NCBI GenBank assembly: GCA_964652195.1
Contig: CAZZBB010000054.1
Span: 1 to 36,030, forward strand
Reading direction: 5' to 3'
DNA length: 36,030 bases
Source of the DNA: MSPOR6 sp964652195
GTDB taxonomy: Bacteria > Poribacteria > WGA-4E > WGA-3G
Positions 6,129 to 14,177 of this stretch are shown piece by piece (position 1 is the stretch's first letter; each line of letters opens with the position of its first letter). The translations under genes and the position numbers were made by a program. The notes under the pieces were generated by a model, which saw only the letters and a program-made list of their open reading frames with translations, did no database searches and was not told the DNA's origin.

Positions 6129-8175
6129 TTACATTTATCCATTATATTTTTCACTATTTCTGATAAATATAATTGGTTTATTCCTAATTGTAGGTTGTTC
6201 TAATACACATAAAAATGTAAGAGGAGAATGGAAAACTGTATTAAAGGGGGATTGGAGTGCACATCTATATGATGTTTACTTCATATCTGAAAAAGAGGGT
6301 TGGATTGTTGGAAATGCAGTTGGAATTTCTACACATGACGGAATAAACAATCTTTCAAATGATGTAGATGACTCTTTTTCTGATGAAACACAGAGTATAA
6401 TTCTCTATACTCAGAATGGTGGAGAGGATTGGAAAATACAAAATAGTGGTATTTATGGAAAACCATTAAAAAAAGTGTTTTTCAAATCTCCAGAGACTGG
6501 TTGGAGTATTGGTGAAGATGGTGTCATAATTCACACGAACGATGGTGGGGACACTTGGAATAGAATTCAATCGAATACACAATCTAACCTAAATGGTATC
6601 TACATAGATGAAGAGATAGGTTGGATTGTTGGAGATTGGGGTACACTTCTCAAAACCACTGACAAAGGAAAGTCATTTCAGAAAGTTGAATCGAATTCTT
6701 TTCAACAAAAGTCTTTAAAAGCCATTTATTTTATTGATAAGATCCATGGTTGGATAGTAACATCCAGTAATCCTGAAGATATAGACAATCCAGGAAATAT
6801 ATTTCATACAAATGATGGTGGTCTAACATGGTTTAATCAACTTAAAACAGACCGTGCGCTTTTTGGAATACAATTCATTGATTTGAAAACTGGATGGGTC
6901 GTTGGTGATAGGCGTGCAATATATACAACTTCAGATGGTGGAAAAAACTGGGTAGACATCGCTCAGGGAAGTAATATAAGACATAAAGAGGAGTACGGAC
7001 AACCAGAACATCTTGGAAATGAACCCTTACATACATTTACACTATATAATGTAGACTTTGCTGATAAAGAAAATGGATGGATTGTTGGAGATTTAGGTGT
7101 AATTCTACATACAACTTTTGAGATTGATAAAGATAATGTAAGGAAATGGAAACATCAACGGGGTGGACCACGATTTCATAACAGTGCCGACGGATTGTTG
7201 TTAGGTTTGGATTTTATATCAAATAAAAAGGGTTGGGTTGTCGGTGAGAATGGAACTATTCTTCATACACGTAATGGTGGTGTAACATGGGAATCTCAAT
7301 CGAACCCAACACATTTATTATTTGATATCTGTACTGTATCTGAAACTGAAACTTACGTTGTTGGAGATAGAGGAACTATACTTCAGACTGACGATAGTGG
7401 TGCTGTATGGAAATCTCAAGATAGTCGTACACCAGAATGTTTTGGTGGCACGTATTTTATAACACCTGATGAAGGGTGGGCAGTAGCGGAAGCAGGTGTC
7501 ATACTTCATACATCGAACGGTGGTGCTGTTTGGGAAAAACAAACATCCAACAGTAATCAAGATCTACTCACTGTTTTTTTTATAGATGAATTGACAGGAT
7601 GGTGTGCAGGAAGTGGTGGAGAAATACTACATACGGACAATGGAGGACTAACTTGGGAAACACAGAATAGTGGTGTATCCGCCAATCTCTTCGATATACA
7701 TTTTACATCTCGATTTGAAGGATGGGTTACAGGCATTTTCGGAACTCTTCTTCACACGACTGATAGTGGAAGGCATTGGAAGATTTCAAAATTGAGCCAA
7801 CGACTTTCTGATTTGAGTCAAAACAGCAATATCTGGTTCAATGCTGTATTTTTTTATGACACATCTTATGGATGGGTTGTTGGTGAAAATGGAACTGTAT
7901 TCCATACTAACGATAGTGGAAAAAGTTGGTATCGCCAACAAAGTAATACAGATAATTTCCTATATGATATATATTTTATATCTGAATCTGAAGGGTGGAT
8001 AGTAGGTAAAGATGGTATGATTCTTCATACCAAAGATAGTGGAAAAAACTGGAGACCTCAACGGACAGATACGCGTACAGATTTAACTTCGATACATATG
8101 TTTAATAACATTAATGGATTTGTTGCTGGACAGTATGGAACTATTCTTAAATATCAGGTGACAAACATAAAGTAA
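6091..8175 (+). CDS. Lipoprotein with about 14 Ycf48/BNR-like propeller repeats
   Basis: A 694-residue protein with a lipoprotein signal (hydrophobic stretch then LIVGC, acylated Cys36). The remainder is built of about 14 repeats of roughly 40-50 residues with core 'G-W-x-V-G-x-x-G-x-I-L-H-T-x-D-G-G-x-T-W'; examples start with GWSIGEDGVIIHTNDGG and GWVVGENGTILHTRNGG. This is the Ycf48/HCF136 photosystem II assembly-factor-like or BNR beta-propeller pattern, here in a non-photosynthetic context and membrane-anchored. Fourteen repeats suggest two seven-bladed propellers. The ATG at 6091 lies inside dapB; TTG at 6109 would give a tidier signal peptide. Likely role: protein-protein or glycan contact at the cell envelope; ligand unknown. 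Confidence 0.9.
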   Translation: MSAKSFLRNNQNSYIYPLYFSLFLINIIGLFLIVGCSNTHKNVRGEWKTVLKGDWSAHLYDVYFISEKEGWIVGNAVGISTHDGINNLSNDVDDSFSDETQSIILYTQNGGEDWKIQNSGIYGKPLKKVFFKSPETGWSIGEDGVIIHTNDGGDTWNRIQSNTQSNLNGIYIDEEIGWIVGDWGTLLKTTDKGKSFQKVESNSFQQKSLKAIYFIDKIHGWIVTSSNPEDIDNPGNIFHTNDGGLTWFNQLKTDRALFGIQFIDLKTGWVVGDRRAIYTTSDGGKNWVDIAQGSNIRHKEEYGQPEHLGNEPLHTFTLYNVDFADKENGWIVGDLGVILHTTFEIDKDNVRKWKHQRGGPRFHNSADGLLLGLDFISNKKGWVVGENGTILHTRNGGVTWESQSNPTHLLFDICTVSETETYVVGDRGTILQTDDSGAVWKSQDSRTPECFGGTYFITPDEGWAVAEAGVILHTSNGGAVWEKQTSNSNQDLLTVFFIDELTGWCAGSGGEILHTDNGGLTWETQNSGVSANLFDIHFTSRFEGWVTGIFGTLLHTTDSGRHWKISKLSQRLSDLSQNSNIWFNAVFFYDTSYGWVVGENGTVFHTNDSGKSWYRQQSNTDNFLYDIYFISESEGWIVGKDGMILHTKDSGKNWRPQRTDTRTDLTSIHMFNNINGFVAGQYGTILKYQVTNIK

Positions 8176-8185
8176 GGGTATAATT

Positions 8186-8929
8186 ATGACTGGAGAACAG
8201 AAATACTTATTTGATTTACAAGGTTTCATAGTATTGAAAAATGTGATTCCGAAGGAAGTGATTGAGGCATGTAATTTAGCATTAGACCGTTATGAAACCA
8301 TGGAACCATCTGACTATCCTGAACCTCTTTGTCTTGGTACTGAAAAAACCGATAAAGAACTCTATATCTCTAATATATTAGAGGGTGATAATGCTTTCAC
8401 TGCACTTGTAGATATTCCAGAAGTATTGGATGTAATTGAAGGTGTAACTGGTGGTCCATATCGATTGAATCACACATACACAATCTATCGATGGGGTGGA
8501 GGTTATACGGGTTTACATATGCATGGGACACCTATAATTCCTAAGTGTCAATACCATTGTAAAAATGGTGAAATGGTATCCACATTAACCAAAGCAGTAT
8601 TCCCAATGTTGGATTGTGATGTTGAAGATGGTTGTTTTGCTGTAATTCCAGGTGCACATAAGAGTAATTTTGTAAAACCGTGGGGAAGTCATCCAGATGA
8701 AAATCCTGTTTTGGCACCTATACCTGCTAAGGCTGGAGATGCTATAATTTTTACAGAAGCATTAACCCATGGGTCTGTGATTAATGTATCCGGTAATCCA
8801 CGCAGAACACTATATTACTGTTATAGTATTGGTTATATGCCAGATTGGGGTGGTCAAGGATTACATTTTAGTCCAAATGTAATGGGACAATTATCAGAAT
8901 CACAACAAGCAATCCTTCAACTAAAATGA
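8186..8929 (+). CDS. Phytanoyl-CoA dioxygenase (PhyH) family protein
   Basis: A 247-residue cupin-fold protein of the Fe(II)/2-oxoglutarate-dependent PhyH family: N-terminal 'YLFDLQGFIVLKNVI', 'YTIYRWGGGYTGLHMHG' at about 97-114, 'DGCFAVIPGAHKS' at 148-160, and 'GDAIIFTEALTHGS' with the distal His195, followed by R206/R207 for 2-oxoglutarate. The usual H-x-D iron motif appears as H111-M-H113, with no Asp at the second position (see findings). Substrate is unknown: the family includes hydroxylases and halogenases acting on many small molecules and is expanded in sponge-associated bacteria. The gene starts 10 bases after the repeat lipoprotein. Confidence 0.85.
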   Translation: MTGEQKYLFDLQGFIVLKNVIPKEVIEACNLALDRYETMEPSDYPEPLCLGTEKTDKELYISNILEGDNAFTALVDIPEVLDVIEGVTGGPYRLNHTYTIYRWGGGYTGLHMHGTPIIPKCQYHCKNGEMVSTLTKAVFPMLDCDVEDGCFAVIPGAHKSNFVKPWGSHPDENPVLAPIPAKAGDAIIFTEALTHGSVINVSGNPRRTLYYCYSIGYMPDWGGQGLHFSPNVMGQLSESQQAILQLK

Positions 8930-8946
8930 TTTGGTCATCCTTAATT

Positions 8947-8969
8947 ATTACGGTACAAATAACTGTAGT
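8947..8969 (+). terminator. Weak hairpin after the PhyH gene
   Basis: ATTACGGT (8947-8954) can pair with ACTGTAGT (8962-8969) over a seven-base loop, with two G-U pairs. No T-run follows, so it is at most a weak terminator or an mRNA 3'-end structure. Confidence 0.2.
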
Positions 8970-9049
8970 GAATTAGCAATACACACCCTAAGAAATTTTT
9001 ATTTTGTTTTGAAATTAGAAAGTAAATTGAAGATAGGAGTACACTTACA

Positions 9050-10234
9050 TTGATTACATTTGCAGATAGGTTAGATAAATTACCACCATATCTCTTTGTA
9101 GATATTCGTCAGAAGATTGCCGCAGCCAAAGAGCGAGGTCTTGATGTTATTAGTCTTGGAATTGGAGATCCTGATCACCCAACACCTGATCCTATTGTTG
9201 AAACACTATGTCAGACCATAAGTAATACAGAGGATCTTGATAGACACCGTTACGGATGCGATAATCCAGTCAATGATTTTCCAAAGGAAATCATTGACTA
9301 TTATGATAGACGATTTAATGTCAACTTAAGAGATGAACAAGTAGCAATAACTATGGGGAGTAAAGATGCTATTGTTAAATTATCATTAGGAATTCTAAAT
9401 CCTGGTGATATTGGTATTGCTGCAAGTCCAGGTTATCCCACATATAATATCGGTCATGTTTTTTCAAGTGCAACAACATACTATACTCCTATTTTGAGAG
9501 AAAACGATTTTTATGTAGATTTTGATACAATTCCTGATGAAGTAAAACGACTTGCTAAAGTGTTATGGATAAATTATCCAAATAATCCTACAACAGCTAC
9601 AGCAGATCTGGACTTTTTTAACCGGGCGATTGAATTTGGGCGGCAAAATGATATTTTGATTGCACATGATAATGCCTATAGCGAAAATACATACGATGGT
9701 TATATATCACCAAGTATACTTCAAGTAGACGGTGCAGATGAAGTCGCAGTTGAATTCTTCTCATTAAGTAAAGCATTTAATATGACAGGTTGGAGATTAG
9801 GATTTGTTGTTGGAAATTCTACTGCCGTTCAAGCGGTCAAAAAAGTTAAAGATAATATCGATAATGGATCACTTAGGGCACTACAATATGCAGGTGCTAA
9901 AGCGTTAACTATTGCACATGAAATTACACCGAAACTTAACCACATCTATCAAGAACGACGTGATGCTGTTATAGACACTTTAGTACAAAGTGGTTGGTCA
10001 ATAGATAAACCCAAAGCAACAATGTATGTATGGGCACCAGTACCCGAACGTTTTGATGGTTCAAGTCGGGCATTTGCAACTGATTTACTTGAAGATGCAG
10101 GTGTTGTTGTGACACCAGGACTTGGCTATGGTCAATGGAGTGAAGGATATTTTAGAATATCACTCACATATCCTGATGATATCATAGAAACAGCAATTAA
10201 TAGAATACAAGAGTTTTCCTCACGAAAGTTGTAG
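9050..10234 (+). CDS. dapL: LL-diaminopimelate aminotransferase
   Basis: PLP-dependent fold-type I aminotransferase that converts tetrahydrodipicolinate directly to LL-diaminopimelate, bypassing the succinylase or acetylase steps. Diagnostic segments: VISLGIGDPDHPTPD (about 33-47), RYGCDNPVNDFPKEI, SPGYPTYNIG (126-135), INYPNNPTTATA (174-185), HDNAYSENTYDG (206-217) and the Schiff-base lysine K241 in SLSKAFNMTGWRLGF. The 394 residues fit the family. The start is TTG at 9050 with a GGAG ribosome site 10 bases upstream (9036-9039); no ATG serves better. Generic aminotransferases of the same fold are the alternative, but the LL-DAP motif set and dapB nearby favour DapL. Confidence 0.92.
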   Translation: MITFADRLDKLPPYLFVDIRQKIAAAKERGLDVISLGIGDPDHPTPDPIVETLCQTISNTEDLDRHRYGCDNPVNDFPKEIIDYYDRRFNVNLRDEQVAITMGSKDAIVKLSLGILNPGDIGIAASPGYPTYNIGHVFSSATTYYTPILRENDFYVDFDTIPDEVKRLAKVLWINYPNNPTTATADLDFFNRAIEFGRQNDILIAHDNAYSENTYDGYISPSILQVDGADEVAVEFFSLSKAFNMTGWRLGFVVGNSTAVQAVKKVKDNIDNGSLRALQYAGAKALTIAHEITPKLNHIYQERRDAVIDTLVQSGWSIDKPKATMYVWAPVPERFDGSSRAFATDLLEDAGVVVTPGLGYGQWSEGYFRISLTYPDDIIETAINRIQEFSSRKL

Positions 10235-10263
10235 ACCAATTTATACGACCTAAGGCTTCAATT

Positions 10264-13200
10264 GTGAAACGAATTAGAACTGTTCTTGCTTTTATTCTCA
10301 TATTGTATACTGTTCCAATGTGTAGTGTGTATGCATACGAACAGATGCAAACATATACTGTTGCTGATGGACTGGTTGGACCAATTGTTCCTATTATATT
10401 TCAAGATAGTCGCGGCACATTATGGTTTGGATCAGATCGTGGTGGCGTAAGCTACTTTGATGGCACAACATTCTCTTCTTTTTCTGGTGATTCTGATAAA
10501 TTCCGTGGTAGTACATTAAACATCGTAGAGGATAAATGGGGACATATTTGGGTTCTCAGTAAACATCATTCTGAAGGTGAAGGTGTCATCAGTAGATATA
10601 ATGGTATTAGTTTTGAATACATTACAAATGGGAACTGTATGGCAGTGGATAAAGATGGGGATATATGGGTTGGTGGTAATAATTTAATCACTCAATACAT
10701 CTCTTTAAACAACGAAGATGAACCACAACCTTACCCATATAATATTGCCAGTTCATCAGTAGCAAAAATAAATGTTATCTACCCAACAAAAGAAGGAAGA
10801 CTTTGGATAGGAGGGAATGACGCCCAAGGGGTCATTATCCTACGTTTTAAAGATGAAATAGATTCTTGGCAAACAGCCAATTTTGAACGTTTGGGGAACC
10901 TTCCCGATATACCTAAAGACCGTAGTATTCATGCGATAACAGAAGATAAAGAAGGAAATTTATGGTTCGCAGGTAGGGAGTTATTACTAAGGTTTGACAA
11001 TACACAATTTGAAGAAATTGTAAGTACTAATCTCAGATCTAATGAGTCTACTTCAAGTCAATCTGGTATCATACATAGAGGTAGTATCTCAGTTAAAATT
11101 GATAGACATGGCAGAATCTGGTATAACGATAATAATCAGTTGAGTTGGTGGGATGGTAGTACTCTTCAAAGATTAAGGAATTACTCTCGCGAAATTAATC
11201 AAGATTTTTATCTACAAGGAAAGTTCGAAATAGAGGATGCATGGGATAAACTTTGGTTCGCAACAGAAAATGGCGCATTTTCATTTGATACTAAGTATTT
11301 TGAACCAAATACAAATTCTATATTTCAATTTGACCCGACACTAACCGGTACATCTAAATTACTACATAACATTTATCGTGTTGATAACGGTCTTGGTAGT
11401 GATAATATACAAACCATTTTTGAATCAATGGATGGTAAAATATGGTTTGGTCATGACAATGGAGTGACTGTTTTTGAACCACAACCCGCAATAGTAAATC
11501 ATACAACACGTACCGTATTAGGCAGTAATAGTGTTAGACTGATATATCCTGATAGCTCAGGAACTCTATGGTTTAGTATTCCAGGTGGCATTGCCAAATA
11601 TCTTCCAAATGATGAAATTCTATCACCAATTCCATTAGAAAAAAGTTCTATTGCTTCCAATGAAACCGTTAGTAATCAAAGATTGTATAGACGTACTGAG
11701 ATTATAAACATATTTGAAGTAGAGAATGAACTATGGTTGATGGATAAACCTATCCGACACCAAGATGGGTTTACACTCTACAGATTTTATCGTCAGAATA
11801 AAGATGGATTTGATAGAATATCTATCCAAATCCAAGCAGAATTTGGACCTGGTGGAGATATAGTTTTTTCAGATTTGGAACCACTTATAACTTCAAATGT
11901 TAATCCATGGATAGTAATCGGCGGGATATTATTTTATCCAAATGTCAATGGTCTATACCGGTTAACTTCTTCGGGAATAGTAAGATCTACCTCCTTCAAT
12001 AGTTCTGAGATTATATCACCCCCTTCAAACGGAATCATTGCATTATATAATGATAACACAAATCGTTTATGGTGTTATTATGACTCTGGTGAAATAAAAA
12101 GATACAGAAATATAAAGAGTAAATTTCTGCAATTTTCTGAATCTGTACAAGCCGAAGTATTACCATATCAATCATTAGTTCCAATACCAAGTATTTCAAG
12201 TACAGATGAAGTAAGATGGTTCTATAATACAATTAGTGGACAATTAATGTATTTGGAGAATCCTAATCTTAGTAATGCCTTAACGGAGGTACCAGGTGCT
12301 GCAAGTGGTAAACCCTTGCTTTCCGTTCAAAATACTATACCTACAAATCAAAATACAGATTCAGATTTACATCAGACTATATTTGTGTTTCCAGACAGTA
12401 TTAAGACCTACCATGGCACTGAATTAAAGAATTCAGCATCAGTTATTGTGACAAAGATTGAAGGCGCACTTACTACAAATGATGGAGACTTATGGTTAGC
12501 TACCTCTCAAGGGGCTATTCATTATGATAGTGAAACAGCTACAACCTATACAACTACGAATGGATTACGCGGAGAAGAACGTTTTCTTGTTGACGATTTA
12601 AGGGATGTTCATGAAGACAATTGGGGTAATATTTGGTTTGCTACATGGGGTGGTGGAGTAGTTAGATTTGATGGTGATACATTCCAATCCATTACTACTA
12701 AAGATGGACTTATCCATAATAATGTTTCAGATATATATGCATCAGAATCCCAAGACTTATGGTTTGCAACAGAAGGTGGTGCAACACAATATCGACCAAG
12801 TCTCGGTGCTTTACCTTTCTGTAAGATTGAATCAGTGTCAATTGACGGAAAAGAACATTCCAATCAGGACACGGTAGAAGCTGCCAAATTCACTCTATCA
12901 GATATTAATACACCATTACCATCTAATTTAAAAGATCTTACAATCAATTTTAAAGGAATTAGCCCACTAAGAGATGCAGTTGACTATAGATTTAAACTAA
13001 TTGGAGTTGGTAAGAATACTTGGACAACATATAGATCGGATCAGAAAACTGGATTAGAAACTCAAATCAATGAAAATGTTGTAGCATATTTTCAACCACA
13101 GGAAGATGGAAAAAGGATGACATCACCACAGGTAAGATATGAAGGATTGAAATCAGGGAAATATAGTTTCCTAATTACAGCATTTCGTAAAGGGTGGCCG

Positions 13201-14115
13201 TATACCCAACGTCCAGCTGTTCTAAATTTTACAATAGACCAACCCGTTTTGAGTAGATGGAAGAAATACCTACCTACTGTAGTATTTCTCTTAGCGGTTG
13301 CATCATTAGGTTTTAGATTGATAGTTAATCGTAGACAGACAGCTCAATTACGACTTGAAATGAGAGAAAAAGAAGAAGCCGAAATGATTAGGATTAGGGC
13401 TGAGTTAAATGAAGCTCAGAACATCCAGATGGGGCTTCTGCCAACAGAACCACCTGAAACACAGTCATTTGATATAGCTGGAATGTCAATACCTGCTACA
13501 CAGGTTGGTGGTGACTTTTTTGATTATTTGACATTGGATAATGGTCTTACAGCGATTGCCGTTGCGGATGCAGCTGGGAAAGGAATTCGTGGTGCAATGA
13601 ATGCTGTATTAACAAATGGAATGCTACATGAAGTCGCTCGAGTTAATAATAGGTCTGATATTATCCTCAGAGAACTTAATTCTGGTTTATCACCACGTAT
13701 GTATGGTCCAAGTTTTATCGCACTGAATTTAGCCATTTTTAGTGATACAGAGAACAGAGTGGATTATGCCAATGGAGGACAACCGTATCCTATTCTAAAA
13801 CGCGGTTCAGAAGCGATTGAAATTGAAACAAGTGATCTACCGCTCGGAAGTAGAAACATGGTGAATTATGAATCAATGTCGTTTGATTTATTAGATGGTG
13901 ATTTCCTGATTTTCCATACAGATGGACTTATTGAGGCATTGAATATAGACGAAGATATGTACGGGACAGATCGATTGAAGCAGTTTATTTCAGATATACC
14001 AGTTGAGAGTACTGCTGAGGAAGTCATTCAGATGATTGTAGACGAAATACAGAATTTTGTTCAGGATGCTGAACAATATGATGATTTGACTCTTGTTGTA
14101 GTAAAAAGAATATAG
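10264..14115 (+). CDS. Exported propeller sensor with Y_Y_Y domain and cytoplasmic SpoIIE/RsbU-type PP2C phosphatase
   Basis: 1283 residues, GTG start. Order: signal peptide (1-24), a long extracytoplasmic region of two-component-regulator propeller repeats ('I-x-x-D-x-x-G-x-L/I-W-F-G' as in IFQDSRGTLWFGSDRGG, HEDNWGNIWFATWGGG), a Y_Y_Y-like Ig domain (about 890-995), a membrane segment (about 998-1020, YLPTVVFLLAVASLGFRLIV), a short coiled linker, and a SpoIIE phosphatase domain from LNEAQNIQMGLLP (about 1046) to the end. The metal-binding motifs GGDFFDY, VADAAGKG and HTDGLIEA are all present. Such receptors resemble hybrid two-component sensors in which the kinase is replaced by a Ser/Thr phosphatase, likely acting on an anti-sigma-antagonist. 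No partner anti-sigma factor is in the window. Confidence 0.92.
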   Translation: MKRIRTVLAFILILYTVPMCSVYAYEQMQTYTVADGLVGPIVPIIFQDSRGTLWFGSDRGGVSYFDGTTFSSFSGDSDKFRGSTLNIVEDKWGHIWVLSKHHSEGEGVISRYNGISFEYITNGNCMAVDKDGDIWVGGNNLITQYISLNNEDEPQPYPYNIASSSVAKINVIYPTKEGRLWIGGNDAQGVIILRFKDEIDSWQTANFERLGNLPDIPKDRSIHAITEDKEGNLWFAGRELLLRFDNTQFEEIVSTNLRSNESTSSQSGIIHRGSISVKIDRHGRIWYNDNNQLSWWDGSTLQRLRNYSREINQDFYLQGKFEIEDAWDKLWFATENGAFSFDTKYFEPNTNSIFQFDPTLTGTSKLLHNIYRVDNGLGSDNIQTIFESMDGKIWFGHDNGVTVFEPQPAIVNHTTRTVLGSNSVRLIYPDSSGTLWFSIPGGIAKYLPNDEILSPIPLEKSSIASNETVSNQRLYRRTEIINIFEVENELWLMDKPIRHQDGFTLYRFYRQNKDGFDRISIQIQAEFGPGGDIVFSDLEPLITSNVNPWIVIGGILFYPNVNGLYRLTSSGIVRSTSFNSSEIISPPSNGIIALYNDNTNRLWCYYDSGEIKRYRNIKSKFLQFSESVQAEVLPYQSLVPIPSISSTDEVRWFYNTISGQLMYLENPNLSNALTEVPGAASGKPLLSVQNTIPTNQNTDSDLHQTIFVFPDSIKTYHGTELKNSASVIVTKIEGALTTNDGDLWLATSQGAIHYDSETATTYTTTNGLRGEERFLVDDLRDVHEDNWGNIWFATWGGGVVRFDGDTFQSITTKDGLIHNNVSDIYASESQDLWFATEGGATQYRPSLGALPFCKIESVSIDGKEHSNQDTVEAAKFTLSDINTPLPSNLKDLTINFKGISPLRDAVDYRFKLIGVGKNTWTTYRSDQKTGLETQINENVVAYFQPQEDGKRMTSPQVRYEGLKSGKYSFLITAFRKGWPYTQRPAVLNFTIDQPVLSRWKKYLPTVVFLLAVASLGFRLIVNRRQTAQLRLEMREKEEAEMIRIRAELNEAQNIQMGLLPTEPPETQSFDIAGMSIPATQVGGDFFDYLTLDNGLTAIAVADAAGKGIRGAMNAVLTNGMLHEVARVNNRSDIILRELNSGLSPRMYGPSFIALNLAIFSDTENRVDYANGGQPYPILKRGSEAIEIETSDLPLGSRNMVNYESMSFDLLDGDFLIFHTDGLIEALNIDEDMYGTDRLKQFISDIPVESTAEEVIQMIVDEIQNFVQDAEQYDDLTLVVVKRI

Positions 14116-14136
14116 AACTGCATTAGTTCTAATTAT

Positions 14137-14171
14137 AAAATGAACTTAACATCATTAGACAATATCATTTT
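14137..14171. terminator. Possible bidirectional terminator between convergent genes
   Basis: AAAATGA (14137-14143) pairs perfectly with TCATTTT (14165-14171), leaving a 21-base loop, in the 62-base gap between two convergent genes. The A-run on one side and T-run on the other would serve both strands. The stem is AT-rich and the loop long, so it is weak. Confidence 0.35.
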
Positions 14172-14177
14172 GATAGG

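Noticed and set aside
5316..10234. dapB-to-dapL as a dedicated lysine operon
   Set aside because: The two are separated by an unrelated repeat lipoprotein and a PhyH gene, and a 120-base gap precedes dapL; shared pathway is likely but a dedicated operon is not supported.
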